The notes under the pieces are model-generated. The model was given only the letters and a program-made list of their open reading frames with translations. It was not told the DNA's origin and ran no database searches. This document shows positions 6,628-11,757 of a DNA stretch of 11,757 bases, in pieces. Location: contig DBDD01000008.1 of assembly GCA_002293365.1 (NCBI GenBank), positions 217 to 11,973 of the forward strand, read 5' to 3'. The number at the start of each line of letters is the position of its first letter. Position 1 is the stretch's first letter. Made by a program: the position numbers and the translations under genes. This DNA is from Christensenella sp. UBA941. Lineage in GTDB: Bacteria; Bacillota; Clostridia; Christensenellales; UBA941.

Positions 6628-7706
6628 CCCATATACTCCAATAATTTTTGCGTTCCCCGCAAAACGCGCAGCGCCCCCATGTTTAGCGCGTTCATTTCGT
6701 CCTCGCCGGGATACGTAAATACTTTTGCGAGGCGGTCAATCCGTTGCTTTATAGAACCTGTAAAGCGCACGGAATAAGCCAGCCCGCCCGTAAGAATTAT
6801 CGCGTCTGCCTTGCCCTCAAGCGCGGCGATCATCGCACCGATTTCCTTGGATACCTGATACGCCATCGAATCGACCACGAGCGCCGCGTACTCGTCGCCG
6901 TCGCGGATCATCTTTTCCACGCGCGTCAAGTCGTTAGTGCCCAGATATGCCAGCATGCCGCCACGTTTGTTTATGATGGCCATCATCGCCTTTTTTTCCA
7001 GCTTGCCGCTAAAGCACATATCTATAACGGGCTCAAGCGGAACAGCGCCGCAGCGTTCGGGCGAAAACGGACCCTCTCCGGCAATGGCGTCGTTGACGTC
7101 GATAACCCTGCCGTAGCGATGCGCGCCCACAGTTATGCCGCCGCCCATATGGGCGACAACAAACCTACCGTCCTCATAATTCATGTTAAGCTCGGCAGCG
7201 CACTTGCGCGCTGCCGCTTTTGCGTTTAAAGCATGAAACGCACACTTGCGCTCGACGCCCGGAAAGCCGGATAACCGCGCGTACGGTTCCATTTCATCCA
7301 CCACGACCGGATCCACCACGTAGGCCGGTACGTTATATTGCTCCCCGATATCCGCCGCAATAAGCCCGCCGAGCGAGGAAGCGTGCACGGAAGCGAAGTC
7401 GTCCATAAGATCGCGCTTCATCTTTTCGTTTACAAGATAGGTTCCCGAATCGATCGGCTGTATCAAGCCTCCCCTACCCACGACGGCGGAAAGCATCCCT
7501 TTGGCGATTCCGGACTTTCGCAGAAACTCGCGAACATATTTCAGCCGTATAGGTTTTTGGTCGAGCGTCTTTTGGCACTGATCGAACTCGCCGCTGTCGT
7601 GGCGGATCGACTCTTGAAAGCGTACGTCCTCGTTTTCGTATATAGCCAGTTTCGTCGACGTTGAACCCGGATTTATAACAAGTATAAAAAATGACCGGCC
7701 CGTCAT
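6624..7706 (-). CDS. buk: Butyrate kinase (ASKHA acyl kinase)
   Basis: 360 residues, the usual size. It converts butyryl phosphate and ADP to butyrate and ATP (reversible), the energy-conserving last step of some butyrate or branched-chain acid fermentations, in the cytoplasm. The phosphate-1 loop NPGSTSTK (residues 12-19), GRGG, HMGGGITVGAH, the segment DVNDAIAGEGPFSPERCG and LTGGLAYS (adenosine loop) are all present; the GEGPFSPERCG signature separates butyrate kinases from acetate kinases. ATG at 7706 is chosen over an in-frame start at 7820, because the conserved strand begins at residue 6 and AGGAGG lies nine bases upstream. Its first bases overlap the TGA of the acetolactate synthase subunit gene (ATGA), so the two are translationally coupled. 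With no phosphotransbutyrylase gene beside it and an ilvN neighbour, branched-chain acyl phosphates are possible substrates; that is inference. Confidence 0.95.
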   Translation of the reverse strand: MTGRSFFILVINPGSTSTKLAIYENEDVRFQESIRHDSGEFDQCQKTLDQKPIRLKYVREFLRKSGIAKGMLSAVVGRGGLIQPIDSGTYLVNEKMKRDLMDDFASVHASSLGGLIAADIGEQYNVPAYVVDPVVVDEMEPYARLSGFPGVERKCAFHALNAKAAARKCAAELNMNYEDGRFVVAHMGGGITVGAHRYGRVIDVNDAIAGEGPFSPERCGAVPLEPVIDMCFSGKLEKKAMMAIINKRGGMLAYLGTNDLTRVEKMIRDGDEYAALVVDSMAYQVSKEIGAMIAALEGKADAIILTGGLAYSVRFTGSIKQRIDRLAKVFTYPGEDEMNALNMGALRVLRGTQKLLEYMG

Positions 7707-8158
7707 GATGCCGTTCCTCCTCTTGATATTATCGTGCCGCCCGAGCGGGCGCAGTCCAGCACGCTTACCGAGCGCAGCGCCTCGTCTATTTCCCCCGGCG
7801 AGTCCGCGCATTCCACCCACAGTACGCCGCCGCCATCGTGGATAACGTGTTTTTGCGGCAGTGGTAGGGCGTCAAAATCCTCTTTGCGTATTTTTATAAG
7901 CAACAGTTCGCGCATGAAGTGCGTGTCCGCCGTACATTCCTCCCAGCCTCGGACAAATTCCATCTTGGATATCTGCTTAGAAAGCTGCTTCATATCGACG
8001 TACTGATTTTTGAATGTAATATTGATGCTGGTGGCGCCTTCTTTTATAACGCCTGCGCTGATACTTTCGATATTCCATCCGTTATGCCGGAACAAACCGG
8101 CTACCCTGTCCAAAACGCCCGGCGTATTGTATACCTGTAATGTCAAAATAGTTATCAT
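7703..8158 (-). CDS. ilvN: Acetolactate synthase small (regulatory) subunit, IlvN/IlvH type
   Basis: 151 residues. The small subunit binds valine and activates and feedback-regulates the catalytic IlvB subunit in branched-chain amino acid synthesis. Residues 1-75 form the ACT domain (TLQVYNTPGVLDRVAGLFRH, then GWNIESISAG), and residues 82-150 form the ALS C-terminal domain (MRELLLIKIRKE, ending ARSGGTIISRG, equivalent to the RTG..A..RG of IlvH). ATG at 8158 is chosen over one at 8176, because GGAGGG (8166-8171) lies seven bases upstream of 8158 and would otherwise be inside the coding region. No catalytic ilvB is in the window, so this subunit acts on an enzyme encoded elsewhere or has a separate ACT-sensor role. 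It is coupled to butyrate kinase by ATGA and follows cofD with a 62-base gap holding a palindromic element. Confidence 0.9.
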   Translation of the reverse strand: MITILTLQVYNTPGVLDRVAGLFRHNGWNIESISAGVIKEGATSINITFKNQYVDMKQLSKQISKMEFVRGWEECTADTHFMRELLLIKIRKEDFDALPLPQKHVIHDGGGVLWVECADSPGEIDEALRSVSVLDCARSGGTIISRGGTAS

Positions 8159-8176
8159 TCTACATCCCTCCGTCAC

Positions 8177-8203
8177 GGGCGACCGGGGGCGGTCGCCCCT
8201 ACA
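8177..8203. repeat. Partial TGTAGGGG-family palindromic element
   Basis: GGGCGACC and GGTCGCCC form a perfect eight-base hairpin around a GGGGGC loop (8177-8198), followed by CTACA, so that the end reads CCCCTACA (8196-8203), the same terminus as at 97-104 and 9883-9890. Only one end of the element is recognisable. It lies between the cofD stop and the ilvN ribosome site, and in the minus-strand transcript it would form a strong hairpin, but no T-run follows. Confidence 0.7.
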
Positions 8204-8220
8204 ACCAATCGTCGGCTGCC

Positions 8221-9150
8221 TCAGCCTGCCCCTCCGGCTTCGAGCACTTTCTTTACAAGCGCCGAGCGTCTCTCGGGCGTGTCCAGCATGATATCCGCCA
8301 AATGCGGCTCTATGCCGAGTTCTCTTATCTCTTTCGCTTGCGCTTCGTCTGCGGTATCGATGATAAACGCGTCCAAAATGCCAGCGTATTGTGCACTGAC
8401 GCCGGCGCTGGATACGGGAAGGCCCAAGTCGCTTAGCATGCGCGCGGCCGGACCTTTTATAACATCGCTCCCTATGAGCGGGCTAACGCCGACCTTCGGC
8501 GCGCTCGCCGCCGTTATGGCGTCGCGTATGCCTTTGACGGATAAAATAGTCCCGATACTGACGAAAGGATTGCTAGGCGCAAAAAGGATCATTCGCGCAG
8601 ATCGAATCGCATCCAGCGCTCCCGGCGCGGCCTCGAAGCCGCACCCGCCGGGGTATATTGCCTTTACGCTCTTTTCGCATTTATCCCGTACGAGATAGTG
8701 CTGAAAATGCGTAATGCCCTCGCTCGTTTCCATCATCGTCGGCGCCAATTCGTCGCACATGGGCAATACCTGTAAGCTCAAACCGAAGCGTTCCGTCATA
8801 AGAGCGGTCGTCTCAGTCAGCGTCTTGCCTTGGCGCATGAGCTTCGCGCGCCAGATTTGCGTCGCCATATCCCGATCGCCCAATTGGAACCACGCTTCCT
8901 CACCAAGATTCCTTAACGCGTCCAGGCAATTAAACGTATCGCCACGTATCCCCCACGCCGTCTGAGGGTTTATCATGCCCGCGAGCGTATAAACTACGAT
9001 ATCTATATCCGGCGATATCCGAAGCCCATATAGCTCCAGGTCGTCGCCGGTATTAACGATTGCCGTTATCTCCTCCTGCAAACGCATTTCGCAGAGCGCC
9101 TTTAGGAAGCGCGAACCGCCCACCCCGCCGCAAAGGACAACTATACTCAA
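8221..9150 (-). CDS. cofD: CofD: Fo 2-phospholactate (or phosphoenolpyruvate) transferase of F420 biosynthesis
   Basis: 309 residues, typical for CofD/FbiA. It moves the phospho-three-carbon group from the activated guanylyl donor made by CofC/FbiD onto the deazaflavin Fo, giving F420-0 or its dehydro form. Family signatures in order: CGGVGGSRFLKAL (residues 7-19, nucleotide loop), NTGDD (33-37), SPDIDIVVYTLAG (46-58), WFQLGDRDMATQIWR, FQHYLV and the strongly conserved APSNPFVSIGTIL. Asp48 and Asp50 fit the metal-binding acids of the family. The start is a TTG at 9150 with GGGAG about nine bases upstream; no nearby ATG retains the GG-GG loop. It lies 29 bases after the nitroreductase stop on the same strand. 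Whether its donor is lactate-, PEP- or glycerate-derived cannot be read from the sequence. Confidence 0.93.
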   Translation of the reverse strand: MSIVVLCGGVGGSRFLKALCEMRLQEEITAIVNTGDDLELYGLRISPDIDIVVYTLAGMINPQTAWGIRGDTFNCLDALRNLGEEAWFQLGDRDMATQIWRAKLMRQGKTLTETTALMTERFGLSLQVLPMCDELAPTMMETSEGITHFQHYLVRDKCEKSVKAIYPGGCGFEAAPGALDAIRSARMILFAPSNPFVSIGTILSVKGIRDAITAASAPKVGVSPLIGSDVIKGPAARMLSDLGLPVSSAGVSAQYAGILDAFIIDTADEAQAKEIRELGIEPHLADIMLDTPERRSALVKKVLEAGGAG

Positions 9151-9179
9151 TATAATGCTCTCCCTAGTTTATTTCGATT

Positions 9180-9773
9180 CTATATAACGCTCATTTTTTC
9201 GGACAAAGGGCTCTTCTCCCTACGCTTCGGTTCGCCCGCCGAATAGCCCAGCGTAATAAGCGCCATCGGCTCGTAAGCCTCGCCCAATCCAGTAAAATCA
9301 CGAAAAACATTCGGACAATAGCGCGGCATGCAATACCAGCACGCGCCCAGTTCCTCGTATTCGGCGGCAAGTAACAGCTGCGCTATGGCGGCGGCGGCGC
9401 TTTCTTCCCGAAGCGCGCGCTCAATCGTACCGCGCTTATCCCGCGCGCCGTATATATGCTCCACGAACACGATAATTAGCACAGGCGCCGCGAGAAAAAA
9501 GCGTTTCGATTCGTCAGCGCGCTTTTGCGCCTCGTCCTCCGGCATGCCGGAATCCATAAGGTCGGACACATACGCTTTGCCCGCGCCTTCAAACAGCGTT
9601 CGCTTGCTCTTTTCGCCGATAATCACGTAAAAATGCCAAGGCTGCGCGTTGTGCGCGCTGGGTGCGGCGTTGGCTGCTTCGAGAATACGAAATAGCTTCT
9701 CCTCTGGTACCGGACTTTCGTTAAAGCTGCGACAGGAGCGTCGTGAAAATACCATTTTATAAAAATCGTCCAT
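9180..9773 (-). CDS. Nitroreductase-family FMN oxidoreductase, FbiB C-terminal-like
   Basis: 197 residues, single nitroreductase domain. RRSCRSF (11-17) and APSAHNAQPWHFYV (37-50) bind the FMN phosphate and ring, and ELGACWYCMP (141-150) and MALITLGYSAGEPKRR (170-185) complete the fold. Between them, the long insertion with YVSDLMDSGMPEDEAQKRADES followed by FLAAPVLIIVF closely resembles, from memory, the W..DL..DG...E.I..R...L..AP pattern of the C-terminal domain of actinobacterial FbiB, which reduces dehydro-F420-0. In FbiB this domain is fused after a CofE domain. Here a separate gene follows cofE and precedes cofD on the same strand. The function as dehydro-F420-0 reductase is therefore a well-placed inference; a general quinone or nitro reductase remains possible. 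The ribosome site before the ATG at 9773 is weak. A repeat element fills the 118 bases to cofE. Confidence 0.88.
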   Translation of the reverse strand: MDDFYKMVFSRRSCRSFNESPVPEEKLFRILEAANAAPSAHNAQPWHFYVIIGEKSKRTLFEGAGKAYVSDLMDSGMPEDEAQKRADESKRFFLAAPVLIIVFVEHIYGARDKRGTIERALREESAAAAIAQLLLAAEYEELGACWYCMPRYCPNVFRDFTGLGEAYEPMALITLGYSAGEPKRREKSPLSEKMSVI

Positions 9774-9800
9774 TAATTCGACCCCAAAACAAAAGCGCTA

Positions 9801-9890
9801 GACCCAAAACTGCAAGGGCGAACAGTGTTCGCCTGCGACCCTAAAAACCATGCATTTGCGGTTATCGGGAGCACACTGTGCTCCCCTACA
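9801..9890. repeat. TGTAGGGG-family palindromic element (second near-full copy)
   Basis: The left end 9801-9820 matches 18-37 at 17 of 20 bases (GACCCAAAACTGCAAGGGCG). The right end is CCCCTACA at 9883-9890. The span from TGCAAGGG to CCCCTACA is 80 bases, against 77 for the equivalent in the first copy. Just inside the ends are two perfect palindromes with different sequences: GGCGAACAGTGTTCGCC (9817-9833) and GGGAGCACACTGTGCTCCC (9867-9885). The right end touches the stop codon of cofE (9892-9894). In the minus-strand transcript both palindromes would fold between cofE and the nitroreductase gene, possibly protecting or separating the two messages. Confidence 0.8.
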
Positions 9891-9891
9891 A

Positions 9892-10641
9892 TCACCGAAA
9901 TAAATCTCGTTCCATCGGCATAATGACCTCGTCGATCGCGCTCTCCCGCGCCTCGAACTCATATCCGCGAATCAGCGCGGCAGGCACGTTTTCCGTCTTG
10001 CCGCAAACCAGTTCGGCTGCGCCGGCGAGCTCATCCGCCACGGCGGCTTTCGTATAGCGCAAAACGTTGCCATAGGCGTCCTTCGTACCCGTTTCATCGC
10101 TGAGCGGCGCTATGCCGCATATGCCTATTGCGAGGTCGCACTGTCCTTCGCGCCACGGTCTGCCGAACGTATCGGAGATTATCACCCCGGCGTATACGCC
10201 GAAGGCATCAAATAGCCTTTCGCGAATATTCGCCGCCGACGCGTCCGGACTTTCCGGCAATAGCGCGTATACGCCCGCACCTGTGTTCGAGCCGTCTACG
10301 CCTGCGTTCGCAAGTACAAAGCCGTGCTTCGTTTCCGAAATGATAACGCCCGGCCCCATGCGGACGATCCTAACGCTTTCGCGCAGAACCAGCTCCATAT
10401 ATCGGGGCTCGCGCCCCGTAAGCGCCGCCGCCGATACGGCGAAAGCCGAAGGCTCGATATCCTTTGCAAAAACCAGCCGTCTCTCCGCCTTTGAGACGAT
10501 CTTGGACTTTATGACGACGATATCGCCTCCTACCAAAGCCAGGCCGCACTCGCGCATAGCTCGCGCGACCTCCCAGCCGATATCGGCGCCGGGCCGGATT
10601 TCCGGAACACCCTGTATGGGGACGACGGTCACGGCGTTCAT
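9892..10641 (-). CDS. cofE: CofE: coenzyme F420-0:L-glutamate ligase
   Basis: 249 residues, the normal size of stand-alone CofE. The enzyme uses GTP and metal ions to add L-glutamate to F420-0 and then gamma-links a second glutamate. Motifs: VPEIRPGADIG near the N-terminus, GDIVVIKSKIVSKAE, LANAGVDGSNTG (110-121, D116), ISDTFGRPWREGQCDLAIG (from S156), GTKDAYGN, AVADELAGAAEL and ALIRGYEF. All agree with archaeal CofE and the N-terminal half of FbiB; there is no nitroreductase extension. ATG at 10641 lies seven bases after the S-component stop, so the two are in one operon. The ribosome site is poor (GGTG further upstream), hinting at coupling. A second CofE-like gene lies upstream, so each may perform a different glutamylation. 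Confidence 0.93.
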   Translation of the reverse strand: MNAVTVVPIQGVPEIRPGADIGWEVARAMRECGLALVGGDIVVIKSKIVSKAERRLVFAKDIEPSAFAVSAAALTGREPRYMELVLRESVRIVRMGPGVIISETKHGFVLANAGVDGSNTGAGVYALLPESPDASAANIRERLFDAFGVYAGVIISDTFGRPWREGQCDLAIGICGIAPLSDETGTKDAYGNVLRYTKAAVADELAGAAELVCGKTENVPAALIRGYEFEARESAIDEVIMPMERDLFR

Positions 10642-10648
10642 GATACAG

Positions 10649-11182
10649 CTATCGCACCATAAGCTTGTTCAATCTAGGGTACAGCAAATAGAAGATAAGC
10701 GCGTTTACGCAGCATTTGATAAGATTGAACGGCAAGATGTAGGGCATCATCGCGAACACGCCCGCCGCCGGCGTTCCGAATTCCAGCCACAGCACGAGCA
10801 GGTTGACCGGTATGGATAAGAGCATCCGCGCCAGCGAGGCGATGCCGGTCGCGATCAGCGCCTTGGGCAGCGTAACGCCGCCTCTCAGCAAACGCGCGAA
10901 TACAAAAACGAATATGCCTGTCATGATTATGTCCGCGCTGACACCGAAGACATTATAGCCGGAGAAGAAAATCCCAAGCACGTCTTTTACGAGCAGCGCG
11001 ATCAGCCCCGTCATAGGCGAGACGAGCACGGCGAGCAACAAAAGCGGCGCTTCGCTCAGTTCGAGCTTTAAATATGGCGCGGCGGCGAAAATCGGTATCT
11101 GCGTTAAGCGCATGATAACGAAGGACATCGCCCCGACTATCGCGGCGTAGGCGATATGCTTGGTACGAAACGATGAAGTCAT
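10649..11182 (-). CDS. ECF transporter S-component, RibU-like (flavin-type substrate)
   Basis: 177 residues, about six hydrophobic helices, the substrate-binding subunit of an energy-coupling-factor importer. It needs the shared EcfA/EcfA'/EcfT module, which is not in the window. PYLKLELSEAPLLL (36-49), LLVKDVLGIFFSG (63-75) and the C-terminal YILPFNLIKCCVNALIFYLLYPRL (from 148) closely follow the RibU riboflavin-transporter pattern (P.LK.DLS..P, L.KN/D....SG, LPFNLIK......Y). Start ATG at 11182 has AAGGAG (minus strand, 11194-11189) six bases before it; an ATG at 11257 would begin inside a palindrome. The next gene, cofE, starts seven bases after its stop. Riboflavin is the family substrate; import of the flavin-like deazaflavin Fo is a hypothesis drawn from the neighbours. 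No FMN riboswitch is present in the 85-base leader. Confidence 0.88.
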   Translation of the reverse strand: MTSSFRTKHIAYAAIVGAMSFVIMRLTQIPIFAAAPYLKLELSEAPLLLLAVLVSPMTGLIALLVKDVLGIFFSGYNVFGVSADIIMTGIFVFVFARLLRGGVTLPKALIATGIASLARMLLSIPVNLLVLWLEFGTPAAGVFAMMPYILPFNLIKCCVNALIFYLLYPRLNKLMVR

Positions 11183-11232
11183 TTTTCTCTCCTTCAAGGT
11201 TATATCATCCCATCGCGCGTTGCGATTTGGGT

Positions 11233-11265
11233 TTATCCGAATGGGGCAAAGCCCCATTCGGATAA
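11233..11265. repeat. Perfect palindrome with GGGGCAAAGCCCC core, copy 1
   Basis: Arms 11233-11247 and 11251-11265 are a perfect 15-base inverted repeat around an AAA loop (TTATCCGAATGGGGC and complement). It fills the space between the cofE-like stop (11268) and the S-component leader. On the plus strand it is followed by AATTTTATTTTATT and looks like a terminator, but no plus-strand gene ends here; on the minus strand no T-run follows. Confidence 0.85.
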
Positions 11266-11267
11266 TT

Positions 11268-11757
11268 TTATTTTATTGTGTTGCGGGGCTTTGCCCCGCA
11301 ACACAATAACACATCTCTCTCCGCCGGGCGTATCAACGCTTCCGCGCCCGGGCTGTCCGGCATATTCAGGCCGCGAATTAACACGACCGGCCTCGATTCG
11401 TCCGCCTGACCCATGAGCAGCGAGGCCGCCGAGGCCAATTCGTCCGCAACGGCCTCCATAGTGGTACTCAACGCCCTACCTTGCCTATCCGGCTTGCCTC
11501 TATAACACTTTAGCGCGCCTATGCCCGACGCCCCCAGCGCGACGCCGATTACGCCCTCGCGCAGCGCGCGCCCATGCGTATCGCATACAATCACGCCGAG
11601 CGATACGCCATAGCGCCGCTCAAGCTCCTCGCGCAGCGCCTTTGCCGACGCGTTCGTGTCTAGCGGCAAAAGTATCGCCTGTCCGGGCGCGCTATTGGAA
11701 CAATCCACGCCCGCATTCGCGCATACGAAGCCGCGCCTGTGGCGACAAATGAACGGG
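11268..11757 (-). CDS. Second CofE-like glutamate ligase, 5' part outside the window
   Basis: A partial gene: 162 residues are visible, the N-terminus lying beyond the right edge. The reading frame is open from the last base, starting PFICRHRRGFVCANAGVDCSNS, so an internal GTG at 11708 is not the start. Motifs parallel to the neighbouring cofE: ANAGVD-x-SN, CDTHGRALREGVIGVALG (H-G-R and L replacing F-G-R and W of CofE), KCYRGKPDRQGRAL (D-R-Q-G replacing D-x-Y-G), AVADELASAASLLMG and VVLIRGLNM. It is a family member, but diverged around the presumed active site. It may add the other glutamate, or act on another substrate such as a folate or pterin. The last 13 residues (LLCCGAKPRNTIK) are encoded entirely by a palindrome and extend beyond the usual family end at RPAERD. 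Confidence 0.88.
   Translation of the reverse strand, partial: PFICRHRRGFVCANAGVDCSNSAPGQAILLPLDTNASAKALREELERRYGVSLGVIVCDTHGRALREGVIGVALGASGIGALKCYRGKPDRQGRALSTTMEAVADELASAASLLMGQADESRPVVLIRGLNMPDSPGAEALIRPAERDVLLCCGAKPRNTIK
11273..11309. repeat. Perfect palindrome with GGGGCTTTGCCCC core, copy 2 (inverted), inside a gene
   Basis: Arms 11273-11289 and 11293-11309 form a perfect 17-base inverted repeat around TTT (TTATTGTGTTGCGGGGC and complement). Its 13-base core is the reverse complement of the core at 11242-11254 region of copy 1, and the two are seven bases apart. It encodes the last 13 residues of the partial CofE-like protein, with the TAA stop (11270-11268) only just outside it. Confidence 0.85.

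Noticed and set aside
6744..7229. Long open frame on the plus strand opposite butyrate kinase
   Set aside because: It runs opposite a kinase with every motif intact, has no family-like sequence and lacks a ribosome site; it reflects GC-rich codon bias.
10112..10819. Plus-strand open frame opposite cofE and the S-component
   Set aside because: It crosses two well-supported genes in antisense, its translation is low-complexity Ser/Pro/Arg-rich, and no start signal is seen.
11199..11207. Extended -10-like TGATATAAC on the minus strand
   Set aside because: The predicted start would fall inside the ribosome site of the S-component gene and no -35 is present, so it is unlikely to be a working promoter.
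11183..11232. FMN riboswitch before the RibU-like gene
   Set aside because: The leader is only about 85 bases, half of it a palindrome, and lacks the conserved AGGGGC/GGUGAAAUUCC-type FMN aptamer segments.

Overview
The window looks like a piece of a moderately GC-rich chromosome from an anaerobic Bacillota (Clostridia-type) bacterium. This is inferred from strong AGGAGG-like ribosome binding sites, butyrate kinase, a MFS/LuxR membrane regulator, a YozG-type small XRE regulator and an ECF-type vitamin S-component. I cannot name the genus. There are no tRNA, rRNA, CRISPR or transposase genes.

Layout, left to right. A long inverted repeat (15-117) sits just past the stop of a minus-strand LacI-family repressor (138-1151), which has its own recognisable promoter and operator-like palindrome. 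Plus-strand genes follow: a small membrane/coiled-coil protein (1360-1758) overlapping a 12-TM protein with a C-terminal LuxR-type HTH (1736-3190); a three-TM small protein (3291-3629) overlapping a 63-residue XRE regulator (3626-3817), driven by a promoter framed by two matching operator palindromes; a GNAT acetyltransferase (3900-4448) overlapping a PepD dipeptidase (4439-5932); and an unnamed HTH-like protein (6064-6627) behind a very AT-rich leader.

From 6624 to the right edge everything is on the minus strand, read right to left: a partial CofE-like glutamate ligase (11757-11268), a RibU-like flavin ECF S-component (11182-10649), a complete CofE (10641-9892), a nitroreductase resembling the C-terminal half of actinobacterial FbiB (9773-9180), CofD (9150-8221), an acetolactate synthase small subunit (8158-7703) and butyrate kinase (7706-6624). 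The last two overlap by ATGA.

The most notable system is the coenzyme F420 side-chain cluster. CofD attaches the phospho-three-carbon unit to the deazaflavin Fo, the nitroreductase may reduce the enol intermediate if the unit comes from phosphoenolpyruvate, and CofE adds glutamates. Two CofE paralogues flank a flavin-type importer. CofC and the Fo synthase genes are not in the window. F420 is not a usual cofactor of anaerobic Clostridia, so either a complete pathway lies nearby or the cell salvages Fo/flavin from outside.

The spacers carry a family of short palindromic elements with TGTAGGGG...CCCCTACA ends (15-117, 8177-8203, 9801-9890) and a pair of perfect GGGGCAAAGCCCC-core palindromes (11233-11265 and 11273-11309). 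The second of these is translated as the C-terminus of the partial CofE.
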